Positions 9,327-18,361 of a DNA stretch of 64,000 nt are shown here, in pieces; the stretch's first letter is position 1; every line of letters begins with the position of its first letter. The notes under the pieces are model-generated. The model was not told where the DNA came from, ran no database searches, and was given only the letters and a program-made list of their open reading frames with translations. The DNA lies in assembly GCF_001723685.1 (NCBI RefSeq), contig NZ_MCBX01000005.1, forward strand, positions 102,493-166,492, written 5' to 3'. A program made the position numbers and the translations under genes. The DNA comes from Candidatus Marithrix sp. Canyon 246. GTDB taxonomy: Bacteria; Pseudomonadota; Gammaproteobacteria; Beggiatoales; Beggiatoaceae.

Positions 9327-10091
9327 TTATATAATTATCAATAGAAAAATTCCAAACAATATTCTGTAGATACCGAATGCAACAAATGTAAATCGTTGTA
9401 AAAACACTATAAATAGTTTGATGGTCAAATATGCCACTACAAAAGCTACGATAAAACCGATTATAAATGCAGTTAAATCAGCACCGAGAAACTCATCATA
9501 GTGCTTTAACAAATCATAGCCACTAACTGCCATCATTACAGGAATTGCCAATAAAAAAGAGAACTCTGTTGATGCTTTACGGTTGACTCCTGAAAGCATT
9601 CCGGTGATAATTGTGGCACCAGCTCTACTGGTTCCGGGAACTAGTGACAGAACTTGTCCAAATCCAATCAATAATGATTGACGCCATGTTACATCATCAA
9701 TATCTTTAGCTTTAGAATTTTCTTCTTTATGAAAATATTCAACAATCAAGAATATTATACCGCCAATAATAAACATCCATGCTACAGTTGAGATAATAAA
9801 GATTTCTTTGATCCAATCTTTCAATAAAAATCCAATAATGGCAAGAGGTAAAAATGCGACGATTATTTTTGTCCAAAGATTAATTTCTTTGATATTTATC
9901 TTATCTCTATACAATAACATTACAGCTAATATAGCGGCAAATTGTATGATAACCTCATATGCTTTGAATACAGCAGTCTGTTCTATGCCTAAAAACTGAC
10001 TTGCAACAATCATATGACCAGTTGAAGAAATAGGCAGAAACTCTGTAAAACCTTCAATAATACCTATTATTATGGCTTGTAAAATATCCAT
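9327..10091 (-). CDS. uppP: Undecaprenyl-diphosphate phosphatase
   Basis: UppP (BacA), 254 residues, dephosphorylates undecaprenyl pyrophosphate to recycle the lipid carrier of peptidoglycan and O-antigen synthesis. Both active-site regions are present: GIIEGFTEFLPISSTGHM near residue 10 with the catalytic Glu and Ser, and LVPGTSRAGATI near 145 with the catalytic Arg. Multiple hydrophobic helices are evident and the length is close to the family norm. Confidence 0.96.
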   Translation of the reverse strand: MDILQAIIIGIIEGFTEFLPISSTGHMIVASQFLGIEQTAVFKAYEVIIQFAAILAVMLLYRDKINIKEINLWTKIIVAFLPLAIIGFLLKDWIKEIFIISTVAWMFIIGGIIFLIVEYFHKEENSKAKDIDDVTWRQSLLIGFGQVLSLVPGTSRAGATIITGMLSGVNRKASTEFSFLLAIPVMMAVSGYDLLKHYDEFLGADLTAFIIGFIVAFVVAYLTIKLFIVFLQRFTFVAFGIYRILFGIFLLIII

Positions 10092-10175
10092 TCATTTATA
10101 TCCAATGTTAAGTTAATTAAATCCAAATTTAGTTGTAGCAAAAGCCAAGCCACATCTTTATTATATATAAATATA

Positions 10176-10775
10176 TCATTTTTGTTTTACAATTTCCCAC
10201 ACTACTCGTTCAAAGCTAACTGCTACCACACTAATTAGTTGTAATCGCAAGCCTTTATATTTTGATTTTAGGCGCGTTTGATAATCTAGTAGTTGTTGTT
10301 CAGATTCGGCAAGTTTCTCCTTTACGGTTTTTAATTGCTTTAATTCTTCTATACTTCGTTGTTTTACTTGTTCGCGTTCTGATGTTTGAGGTAAAACCAT
10401 CTCAAAAATTCGCTCTACATAAAGTTTCTAACATTTCATCAACACTAAGGTAGGATTATAAATCAATTCCTGAACTCTTTCTAAACCTCGCCCACTAGCA
10501 GCTGACTTTACTGTTTTGAAAAATGTTTTGGCGTGGGATTTTTGCCAATGGCTAAATTTCCAAATAATGTTTCAAAGTCATCAGCTTTGGCGACATCGTA
10601 GTAATTTTCTAGCATTGATAAGAGCAAAACTTTTACCAAAGCGGCGGGGGCGCAGGAATAGTATTTGATGCCCTGCTTGTTCAATTAATCGAATATGTGA
10701 ACTGCGATCTACAAAAAAATAGTTTTCAGTTCTGATTAGATGAAAGTCGCTAAATCCGTAGGGAAATTTTAACAT
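10176..10775 (-). pseudogene. Decayed AAA-ATPase-like (PF09820-type) gene
   Basis: From ATG at 10775 the frame reads MLKFPYGFSDFHLIRTENYFF, then VDRSSHIRLIEQAGHQILFLRPRRFGKS (two blocks), the N-terminus and P-loop of the AAA-ATPase-like family that is usually fused to a PD-(D/E)XK nuclease domain. One base later the frame shifts: LLSMLENYYDVAKADDFETLF continues in the next frame. After about 40 more codons the middle of the gene is missing, and a tail (ERVQELIYNPTLV, then a Glu/Gln/Lys-rich helix, EKLAESEQQLLDYQTRLKSKYKG) follows in two further frames. At least three frame breaks are visible. The tail may belong to a different gene; I do not recognise it. Confidence 0.7.
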
Positions 10776-10799
10776 GGATTCTCTCTTGTGATTTTTTTT

Positions 10800-10814
10800 A
10801 GACCAGACAGGTCT
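10800..10814. repeat. Half copy of family-A palindrome
   Basis: AGACCAGACAGGTCT is a single degenerate arm of the 33-bp element, lying between the decayed ATPase gene and the propeller gene. Confidence 0.55.
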
Positions 10815-10879
10815 TTCAAATATATATGGAATAGCATTTGCTTCAATACAACAATTAAACTTCCTTTAAGGTATATCCT

Positions 10880-13800
10880 ATGAAAAGTGTAATCTTATTA
10901 TTCTGTATTTTTACTGTTTCGGTTGTTTCAGCGGCTGATTTAGTCTTCACTCCTGCCAATCCTAAAGTTGAAATTAATCAGAAAATTAATTTATCTGTTT
11001 CTGGCACTAGTAGTGAAATTAAATGGACTCCAATTAATGGCAAAATTCAGGGTTCTGGTTCTCAAGTAACTTATATCGCGCCTTCTGATGTAGGTATTGA
11101 TGTAGTTACTGTATTAGATGCTGCCGCTAATGTTGGTACTGTAAAAATTACTATTATTCCTACAGTGTCTTTAGAAAATCCTAAATGGCAAGTTTTTACT
11201 AATCGAAATGAAGTTCAAGATATAGTTTTATCTAAGGATAACACAACTTTATGGATAGCTACTGAAGGTGGGCTTGAGCAACGCGATGCTAAGACTGGAA
11301 CATTAAACAAATTCTTTACTAATTTAGATGGTCTGCCAAGTAATCAAATTACCGCGCTTGTCATTGCTGATGATGGTAATTTATGGTTGGCTAGTGGTAC
11401 AGAATTAGTTCGTCTAAACAACAATAAGTTTGAATCAGTTAATAAATTTAAAGCTAAAATTGCTGCTTTGATTAGCGATGGAAATGGCGGATTATGGATA
11501 GCAACTTTTGGTGCTGGGCTGGTTCATAAAAATACTAGCTTGACAACTTATAATAATTTACCTAGTCAGAACATTACATCCTTATTAAAAAATCAAGATG
11601 GTTTATGGGTAGGCACTGATAAAGGTTTAGCCCATTTGAATAATGAGAATTATTTGCCAAATAATAAGATTAATGCTCTATTGTATAACAAGGATGGTTT
11701 ATGGGTAGGAACTGATGACGGTTTAGTTCATTTTAAGTCTAAAAAGCGGTTTATGCCAAATAAGAAAATTATTAGTTTGGCTAGTGATGATAATGATGAA
11801 TTATGGTTAGGAACTTTAAATCAAGGCTTAATTCATATGAAAAGCACTAGTCAATTTTTAACCCTCAATCAAGACAATTCCAAATTACCAAATAATATTA
11901 TTAACGCTTTGATTAGTATTGATAATAAATTATGGATTGGTACTTGGGGTGCTGGTTTAGTTCAACTGTTTGATGATAAATGGTTAATTTTAAAAAATAA
12001 ATTAGGATTGCCATATACTCAAATATCAGCATTAGCTAGCGATAATAACGGTGGAGTCTGGGCTGGCAATATTAATAGTCAGAATATTACTCATATTGAT
12101 AATCAGGGAAAATTAAAGGTAATTACTCATGATAATTCTAAACTATCAGTTAATGCTAAAGTTTTTGCTCTTTTAAATCAACAAGCTGATAATGGTGTTT
12201 GGTTAGCTACCAGTGAAGGTTTAGCTTTTATTACAGCTAATGATCAATGGTTTTTAACCAAAACTAATAATATTTTTAGTCTTGATGATGATGGGCGTGA
12301 TGGATTATGGCTTGGTAGCTTAGGATTAACTCATGTAAGTGGTCATACTTCTTTGTTTACGCCTATTAATATGAAACAGTTTGCTAATAAAAACATTAGC
12401 ACTATTGCCAGAGATGATAGCGGCAAATTATGGCTAGGAACAGTAAATAGTGGCATAGCTGAATACAATACTAATGATGAAACATGGCGATTTTTCAATA
12501 CAGATAATTCTAATTTACCATCCAACGCAATTACAGACTTAGTCACTGTTCCCAATGGTGGCTTATGGGTAGCAACTGAAGCTCATGGTTTAGCTTATCT
12601 AAATAGCCAAGCGAAATGGCAAATTTTTAATAGCAACAATTCCGATTTACCAAATGATAATGTTACCAGTTTGCTTAGTGATGGTAGTAATGGTTTATGG
12701 ATAGGAACTTTAAATGGCTTGGCTCATCTCAATGCGAATTTTAAATTCACGATTTTTGATCAACAAGTTTTGGCTTTAGCCAGTGATGGCAATAATGGTT
12801 TATGGATAGGGGGCATGGGCTTAGCTCATCTGAGTTTTTCTCAAACAACTAAAGTTAATAATACAGCTATTATAATAGCTGGTAATGATAAAACCAGTCA
12901 AACTATAAGTAATAAAATTTATCAAGTTCTACAACAAGCAGGTTTTTCTAATGAAACTATTGATTATTTATCTCCCAATTTATGGACAGATATAAATGCA
13001 GACGGCTTAAATGATCATATTGTTGATGCCCCAGTTAATCTGAATAATCTACGTAATGTTTTATCTAAACAGCCGCTTTATTTATTTATAATTGGGCAAC
13101 AAAATTTAAAAGCATCTGAATTGAAACCATTATTAGATGATAAAGTAGTAATAGTGGTTGATGGTGCAAATTTGAATTCTATTGCAAGCATTAGCAGTAC
13201 ATCAGATAATGAATTAGCCTATTTTGATCGACAACATCAACAAGGCTTTAGTAGCTTTTTTGCTAATGCACTATTAAAAGGTAAAAATTTTGCTGAAGCT
13301 TTTGAAGAAGCTAAACAAGCACAACAACAAATGCTAGGACATTTATCACAAAATCCACAAATATTTAATGAGGAATCACTAAGCAAGATTTCTCTAAAAA
13401 ATAATACAGCAGTCAGCGACTTAAAAATTGAAGCAATTGACAAATTAACTGCTAAAGTCAGCCTTAGTAAGGGGCGTATTAATCGTGTTTGGGCAGTATT
13501 AATACCTCCAAAAGTAAAAGCAATCATAGATAACAAAGGCAATACTATTTTACCAATTCCACATTTAAACCTGACTCCTAGCAACACAAATGAATGGCAA
13601 ACTAATTGGAATCAAGCAATTTACAATGGCGACTATCATATTACATTCTATGCTGAAGACAATGCAGGCAATTTAGCTATCAGTAAATCAATAATAATGA
13701 ACATAAGCAATGGTATAGAAGCACCAGAACAAGCTGAAATAAAACTAATTTTAGACAAACAGAAAGATCAATTAAAAGCTGAAATCGTTGAACAATTAGG

Positions 13801-14077
13801 CTGGGGTTATGACTTATATGCCGCTGTAATATTACCAGACGGACAATTTATAACATTTAAAAACAGCAATGATCTAATGCCAGCAAATAAAGTGCAACAC
13901 TGGCAAGGCGATAGAACACCAAATAAGCGACAAATCTTATTATATTTACAATTACCTAAAGATTTAGCCGCTGGTGAATATTGCTTATATGGAATATTAT
14001 CTCCAGAAAAAGCAGCAGTTTTAGAAAATATCAAATTATGGGTGCAGGATAAATTGTGTATAAATCTTGGTAAATAA
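10880..14077 (+). CDS. Secreted two-component-regulator-type beta-propeller protein with degenerate C13-like peptidase module
   Basis: Order: signal peptide (residues 1-18, ending VVSA-A), an Ig/BIG-like domain to about 100, then about 14 Reg_prop blades of the form LWIGT-x-GL-x-H-L between residues 115 and 655, enough for two seven-bladed propellers. Residues 660-835 match the layout of the C13/legumain-like (caspase-fold) module found in Beggiatoa-type proteins: AIIIAGNDKTSQTI, ETIDYLSPNLWTDINADGLND and FFANALLKGKNFAEAFEEAK. The catalytic VDHGG is replaced by IIGQQN (about residue 737) and DACQSG by VDGANLN (about 760), so both the His and Cys are gone. A beta-rich C-terminal region follows. 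There is no membrane segment after the signal peptide, so it is probably exported. AAGG lies 8 bp before the ATG. Role unknown; perhaps a binding or sensing protein. Confidence 0.85.
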   Translation: MKSVILLFCIFTVSVVSAADLVFTPANPKVEINQKINLSVSGTSSEIKWTPINGKIQGSGSQVTYIAPSDVGIDVVTVLDAAANVGTVKITIIPTVSLENPKWQVFTNRNEVQDIVLSKDNTTLWIATEGGLEQRDAKTGTLNKFFTNLDGLPSNQITALVIADDGNLWLASGTELVRLNNNKFESVNKFKAKIAALISDGNGGLWIATFGAGLVHKNTSLTTYNNLPSQNITSLLKNQDGLWVGTDKGLAHLNNENYLPNNKINALLYNKDGLWVGTDDGLVHFKSKKRFMPNKKIISLASDDNDELWLGTLNQGLIHMKSTSQFLTLNQDNSKLPNNIINALISIDNKLWIGTWGAGLVQLFDDKWLILKNKLGLPYTQISALASDNNGGVWAGNINSQNITHIDNQGKLKVITHDNSKLSVNAKVFALLNQQADNGVWLATSEGLAFITANDQWFLTKTNNIFSLDDDGRDGLWLGSLGLTHVSGHTSLFTPINMKQFANKNISTIARDDSGKLWLGTVNSGIAEYNTNDETWRFFNTDNSNLPSNAITDLVTVPNGGLWVATEAHGLAYLNSQAKWQIFNSNNSDLPNDNVTSLLSDGSNGLWIGTLNGLAHLNANFKFTIFDQQVLALASDGNNGLWIGGMGLAHLSFSQTTKVNNTAIIIAGNDKTSQTISNKIYQVLQQAGFSNETIDYLSPNLWTDINADGLNDHIVDAPVNLNNLRNVLSKQPLYLFIIGQQNLKASELKPLLDDKVVIVVDGANLNSIASISSTSDNELAYFDRQHQQGFSSFFANALLKGKNFAEAFEEAKQAQQQMLGHLSQNPQIFNEESLSKISLKNNTAVSDLKIEAIDKLTAKVSLSKGRINRVWAVLIPPKVKAIIDNKGNTILPIPHLNLTPSNTNEWQTNWNQAIYNGDYHITFYAEDNAGNLAISKSIIMNISNGIEAPEQAEIKLILDKQKDQLKAEIVEQLGWGYDLYAAVILPDGQFITFKNSNDLMPANKVQHWQGDRTPNKRQILLYLQLPKDLAAGEYCLYGILSPEKAAVLENIKLWVQDKLCINLGK

Positions 14078-14186
14078 AGTAGGGAATTCTTTTTAATGGA
14101 ATTAAGACTTTAGGCCCATACTCTCACAAACAGGCCATTTCAAATATTCTTTTAAATGTTTTTCAATACTAACATCAATAAAAATT

Positions 14187-14436
14187 ATGACTAAATTTAA
14201 GTTAATAAATACTATGCTTTTATTTGCTGTATTAAGCTGATAACAAAGGAATCTTTGATGCTCAATTGCAAGAAAAAACTAAACTTAAAAACCAACTTTA
14301 ACATCACTTGGTTGCATTATATGATGGAACAAATGAAAAAATTTTTATCAATGGTATAATTGATGATCTTAGAATCTACAACCGTGCCTTATCAGAATAT
14401 GAAATTAAGCAACTCTATAAAATGGAACAACAGTAG
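14187..14436 (+). pseudogene. Remnant of a secreted LamG (concanavalin-A-like) domain gene
   Basis: ATG at 14187 opens a signal-peptide-like stretch, MTKFKLINTMLLFAVLS, that ends at a stop. Further on, 14305-14436 reads HLVALYDGT fused to FINGIIDDLRIYNRALSEYE, which are two separated motifs of bacterial LamG domains, ending at TAG. The middle of the domain has been deleted. The 109 bp between the propeller gene and this ATG hold nothing I can identify. Confidence 0.55.
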
Positions 14437-14462
14437 CTCATAGGGTGTATCCCGCAATAGGT

Positions 14463-14486
14463 TTGGAGTGCCTTATTGCACTCCAA
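14463..14486. terminator. Hairpin without strong T-run
   Basis: TTGGAGTGC, six-base loop, GCACTCCAA: a perfect 9-bp stem downstream of the LamG remnant. A weak terminator or a leftover repeat. Confidence 0.35.
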
Positions 14487-14577
14487 TATCAAGCAATTTA
14501 CCACCTAAGTAGAAAATTTTACACACATATTTTCTATCTGTTATATATTCTGTAGCTTGGGCTTAGTGTCGGGTTTT

Positions 14578-14610
14578 AGACCTGTCAGGTTTTTAAAACC
14601 TGACAGGTCT
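14578..14610. repeat. 33-bp nested palindrome, family A (AGACCTG variant)
   Basis: AGACCTGTCAGGTTTTT then AAAACCTGACAGGTCT, a perfect long dyad, in the remnant-rich stretch between the propeller gene and the flippase. Confidence 0.95.
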
Positions 14611-14657
14611 GATATGATATAGTATAAAAAATTCCTATTTCACCTCAAGGAAAAAAA

Positions 14658-14740
14658 ATGCAATATCCCTTAGCAGAAAAAATCGGCAATCCTGATTTAC
14701 TGGTAGGTCGTGAATCAGAATTTAAAGTAATTATATATTG
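14658..14740 (+). pseudogene. N-terminal stub of an ATP-binding protein gene
   Basis: A good ribosome site (AAGGAAAAAAA) and ATG lead into MQYPLAEKIGNPDLLVGRESE, the characteristic opening of a family of P-loop ATP-binding proteins in which VGRE is followed by the Walker A motif. Here the similarity stops within 25 residues, and a 130-bp inserted element begins at 14741. The open frame continues through the element to 14876, but those residues are not part of any family. Confidence 0.55.
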
Positions 14741-14870
14741 GTGGGATAGGTTCATACCTCTTAAATTAAGTATCCTTTCTGTTAAGAAACTTTTGCGTAC
14801 CTACTTATCAAGTACAATCTTTATGGATTCGATAATGCTCATTAGTCCATTTTACATGAACCTATCCCAC
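14741..14870. mobile_element. 130-bp MITE with 15-bp terminal inverted repeats
   Basis: The element starts GTGGGATAGGTTCAT and ends ATGAACCTATCCCAC, perfect 15-bp inverted ends. It is flanked on both sides by TATTG (14736-14740 and 14871-14875), a 5-bp target duplication. It has no coding capacity, so it would have to be moved in trans by a transposase not present in this window. The parent IS family is not identified. Confidence 0.85.
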
Positions 14871-14871
14871 T

Positions 14872-15066
14872 ATTGAATTTCGGGGCTTACAAGATGGTAC
14901 ACTCAAGTATTTAATTTCTGAATTTAAAGCGCAAATTGAAAACTTGAAGACTGAGAATAATAAATTGCGCGGCTTGCTAAATAATATCAATAATAGGTAT
15001 AATTTTTGCCAAGACTATCAAGATAAATATTTTATAAGGAAAAGTTATCTTGAATGTGCAGTCTGA
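14872..15066 (+). pseudogene. C-terminal coiled-coil remnant of an unknown gene
   Basis: After the MITE an open frame reads EFRGLQDGTLKYLISEFKAQ and continues into a charged heptad-like helix (IENLKTENNKLRGLL), ending in TGA at 15066. It has no start codon of its own and overlaps the first codons of the flippase gene. The family is not recognised; it need not come from the same gene as the stub before the MITE. Confidence 0.4.
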
Positions 15067-16360
15067 TCTGAAAAAATTAGCGTTTAGTAGTTCTATCTGG
15101 GTGATGATTGATACTGTGATTGGACAAGGTTTACGCTTTGTTAGTAATGTTATTCTAACACGATTATTAGCCCCTGAAGTATTTGGTTTAATGGGGATTA
15201 TTAGTGCTGTGCTAACAGGTTTAACCATGTTTTCTGATGTTGGATTAAAACCAAGTGTCATTCAAAACCCCCGTGGTGAAGAACCAGCGTTTTTACGCAC
15301 TGCATGGACTATTCAAGTTATTCGTGGGGTTTTACTGAGTTTAGCAGCCGCACTATTAGCATGGCCAATAGCATTATATTATAATGAACCTAGTTTAGTT
15401 TTATTAATTGCAGTCGCTGGAGTTACCGCCATAGTAGCAGGCTTTGAGTCAACATGGTTGTTAGTGTTATCGCGTCGTATGAATATTGGTAAAATGACAG
15501 TTTTAGAGTTATCTGCTTATATTGTCAGTCTAGTTGTGATGGTTAGCTGTGCTTGGTATTTTAATTCAATTTGGGCATTGATTGTCGGTGAATTTACTAG
15601 TGCCATTTTAATATTAATTTTTAGTCATACTCTCTTAGCTGGATTAACTATGAGCTTTCAATGGGAAAGTACAGCAGTTAAAGAGTTAATCCATTTTGGT
15701 CGTTGGATATTTATAAGTACAGCTTTGACTTTTTTAGTTTCTAGTCTTGATATATTTATTTTAGGAAGTTTTGGTGGTTTGGCGGTATTAGGAATTTATA
15801 TTTTAGCTAAAAATCTATCGCGTGTAGCAATTACTGCTTTACTAGAATTATCTTCAACAGTATTATTCCCGGTATATTCTCGTCTTGCTGAACAAGGATT
15901 TGACACTTTGCGTGATCAAACATTTAAAACACGAGCTTTATTATTATTAGTATTTTTACCTCCACTGTGGTTAATGGTTTTTCTAGGAGATGATTTTATT
16001 CACTGGGTTTATGATGATCGTTATGCAGATGCTGGTTGGATGTTACAAATTTTAGTAGCTGGTAGTATAGCAAGCGCGATAATAGCGACGATTAGCCCAG
16101 TATTATTAGCGGTTGGTAATTCATTTAAAAATCTGATTTTTACTGCCAGCCAATTAGGTTTTCAAATTATAGGAATGGCTGTAGGAGCTTATTTAGCAGG
16201 AATTGAAGGCTTTATAATTGGTATTGCAATAGCGGAAATATTCTGTTATCCAGTATTGGTGTATCTGATACTTCCTTATAAGGTATGGCTACCCATGCTG
16301 GATATGATAGCTTTTGCTAGCTCATTTATTGTTGTTGGATTGGCTTTTTATAAATTTTGA
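15050..16360 (+). CDS. Oligosaccharide flippase family (Wzx-like) membrane protein
   Basis: A 436-residue polytopic protein with 12 or so hydrophobic segments, of the polysaccharide-export (MOP/PST) superfamily that flips lipid-linked oligosaccharides across the inner membrane. Family-like blocks are GLRFVSNVILTRLLAPEVFG near residue 30, FSDVGLKPSVIQ near 65 and FVSSLDIFILGSFGGLAVLG near 230. The TTG at 15050 is preceded by AAGGA at good spacing; GTG at 15056 is an alternative. It lies near UppP and the DprE1/DprE2-like genes, consistent with surface polysaccharide synthesis, but is not in an operon with them. Confidence 0.85.
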   Translation: MNVQSDLKKLAFSSSIWVMIDTVIGQGLRFVSNVILTRLLAPEVFGLMGIISAVLTGLTMFSDVGLKPSVIQNPRGEEPAFLRTAWTIQVIRGVLLSLAAALLAWPIALYYNEPSLVLLIAVAGVTAIVAGFESTWLLVLSRRMNIGKMTVLELSAYIVSLVVMVSCAWYFNSIWALIVGEFTSAILILIFSHTLLAGLTMSFQWESTAVKELIHFGRWIFISTALTFLVSSLDIFILGSFGGLAVLGIYILAKNLSRVAITALLELSSTVLFPVYSRLAEQGFDTLRDQTFKTRALLLLVFLPPLWLMVFLGDDFIHWVYDDRYADAGWMLQILVAGSIASAIIATISPVLLAVGNSFKNLIFTASQLGFQIIGMAVGAYLAGIEGFIIGIAIAEIFCYPVLVYLILPYKVWLPMLDMIAFASSFIVVGLAFYKF

Positions 16361-16370
16361 AGATTAAACC

Positions 16371-16403
16371 AAACCTGACAGGTTTTTAAAACCTGTCAGG
16401 TTT
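16371..16403. repeat. 33-bp nested palindrome, family A
   Basis: A perfect copy of the AAACCTG variant between the stop of the flippase and the stop of the convergent ychF; probable shared terminator. Confidence 0.95.
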
Positions 16404-16412
16404 TATCAATAG

Positions 16413-17501
16413 CTAAACATTAAACCTAAAGTGCATTACATCTCCATCTTGCACTATATATTCTTTGCCTTCTAGTCGCCATTTGCCTGCTTCTTTGGCT
16501 CCTTGTTCGCCTTTATTCGCTACAAAATCATCATAGGCAATTACTTCTGCTCTGATAAAGCCTTTTTCAAAGTCAGTATGAATCGCGCTGGCGGCTTTTG
16601 GGGCTGTTGCTCCGTTGAAAGTTGTCCATGCACGCACTTCTTGTACTCCGGCTGTGAAAAAAGTTTGTAGCCCTAATAAATTATAACCAGCTTCAATTAC
16701 ACGATTTAATCCCGGCTCGGTTAAGCCCATATCTTTTAAAAATTCTTGTCTTTCTTCGGCATCTAACGAAATTAATTCTGCTTCGGTTGCAGCGCATACT
16801 GCTACTAGTTGAGCATTTTCTTTAGCCGCTAGTTCGCGCACTTTATCTAAATGTGGATTATTTTCAAAACCGTCTTCGGCTACATTGGCAATATATAACG
16901 TCGGTTTTGCGGTTAATAAATGTAAATCATATAATAAACTTTGTTCTTCTTCATCTAATGATCTAATTGGTAAAGCTTGATTTAGCAGTTTATTAGCTTT
17001 TTCATATAGCTCTTTTAAAGCTACAACTTCTTTTTTATTACCACTTTTTAGGGTTTTATTTACTTTTTGCATTGCGCGATCAACGGTATCTAAATCTGCT
17101 AACGCTAATTCAGTATTAATCACCTCAATGTCATCCAAAGGATTAATTTTACCTGCTACATGAATTATATCGTCATCTTCAAAGCAACGTACTACATGCG
17201 CAATTGCTTGAGTTTCACGGATATTAGCTAAAAATTTATTACCTAAACCTTCACCTTTAGATGCTCCTGCAACTAAACCAGCAATATCAACAAATTCCAT
17301 GGTGGTAGGAATAGTTTTTTTAGGTTTCACAATCTCAGTCAATAGATCTAAGCGTTTATCAGGTTTCTGTACAATACCAATATTAGGATCAATGGTACAA
17401 AAAGGGTAATTTTCGGCTTGTATATCCGCATTTGTTAAAGCATTAAATAATGTAGATTTTCCTACATTAGGTAAGCCTACAATACCACATTTAAATCCCA
17501 T
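16413..17501 (-). CDS. ychF: Redox-regulated ATPase YchF
   Basis: YchF/Ola1 (362 residues) is an Obg-family P-loop protein that prefers ATP and associates with ribosomes. G1 is [15 protein letters not shown] at residue 8, G3 lies in [18 protein letters not shown] near 70, and the NKxD position is replaced by NVAED near 205, the NxxE change that explains ATP preference. The C-terminal TGS-like domain ends with [19 protein letters not shown], normal for the family. The SDR gene lies just upstream in the same orientation (24 bp gap). Confidence 0.97.
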   Translation of the reverse strand: MGFKCGIVGLPNVGKSTLFNALTNADIQAENYPFCTIDPNIGIVQKPDKRLDLLTEIVKPKKTIPTTMEFVDIAGLVAGASKGEGLGNKFLANIRETQAIAHVVRCFEDDDIIHVAGKINPLDDIEVINTELALADLDTVDRAMQKVNKTLKSGNKKEVVALKELYEKANKLLNQALPIRSLDEEEQSLLYDLHLLTAKPTLYIANVAEDGFENNPHLDKVRELAAKENAQLVAVCAATEAELISLDAEERQEFLKDMGLTEPGLNRVIEAGYNLLGLQTFFTAGVQEVRAWTTFNGATAPKAASAIHTDFEKGFIRAEVIAYDDFVANKGEQGAKEAGKWRLEGKEYIVQDGDVMHFRFNV

Positions 17502-17525
17502 TATATTTTTATGCCTTTCATTAAA

Positions 17526-18236
17526 TTATAAATTCATTTTCTTAAATTGAAACTCTGGAATAGTCTTAATAATCAACATTATCCATTTCCATATCCATTT
17601 GGTATAAAGCACATTTTTTCCATTTTGTTGGGCTTTATAAATATCTGTTGCTACATCTTCAGGCTTAGCAGTCAACTTCTTAGGTAAATCCATGCCTTCG
17701 GTCATTTTGGTTGCTACAAAACCCGGTTTAACTGTAAGTACATGCACATTGGCAGCATAAAGTCTATTTCTAAGCCCAGATAGATAAGTAGTTAATGCCG
17801 CTTTGGCTGAACCATATATATAATTACTTTTTCTGCCTCTATCACCAGCCACTGAACTTATAGCTACTATAAATCCACTTTTGCGCTGTTCAAAATCATT
17901 AGCTATGATGTTAATAAAATGCACCACGCCAGTATAATTAGTATCAATGATCTTCTGGGTTTCAGACAATTCACCAAGATAACCAACCGCTGAAATTATG
18001 CCTAATGGTTTCTCTTCCAAACCATCATAAATAGATTTATGAGATATATAATCTAATATATCCAATTCAATACATTTAACCTTTCTATCAAATCGTATTG
18101 TTATATCATTAGCAAATGTTTCTAATTCACTTACATTTCTAGCCGCTAAATAAAGATCATATCCATGCTTAGCATATTCTCTAGCAGTAGCTTTTGCTAT
18201 GTCGCTTTTGGCACCGATTATCAGTACATAACTCAT
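17526..18236 (-). CDS. Short-chain dehydrogenase, DprE2-like
   Basis: A 236-residue SDR: glycine-rich motif IIGAKSDIAKATAREYAKHG at residue 6, catalytic Ser in AISSVAGDRGR and the Y-x-x-x-K motif YGSAKAALTTY near 145. Closest in style to DprE2, the NADH-dependent reductase that with DprE1 epimerises decaprenylphosphoryl ribose to arabinose. The fit is strengthened by a DprE1-like gene 2.5 kb away at 20697-21995. In Proteobacteria such pairs occur in cell-surface sugar clusters, where the product is less clear. The two genes are separated here by a divergent cytochrome operon. A general SDR remains possible. Confidence 0.8.
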   Translation of the reverse strand: MSYVLIIGAKSDIAKATAREYAKHGYDLYLAARNVSELETFANDITIRFDRKVKCIELDILDYISHKSIYDGLEEKPLGIISAVGYLGELSETQKIIDTNYTGVVHFINIIANDFEQRKSGFIVAISSVAGDRGRKSNYIYGSAKAALTTYLSGLRNRLYAANVHVLTVKPGFVATKMTEGMDLPKKLTAKPEDVATDIYKAQQNGKNVLYTKWIWKWIMLIIKTIPEFQFKKMNL

Positions 18237-18361
18237 GTTATATCACCATTTTATAATATATTTACATATTATTTTATAATATATAAATAAATATATCAGA
18301 ATACCAAATTTTTGTACATTTGTTATAATATAATTTTATTATTAATAGGAATAAAAATTAT

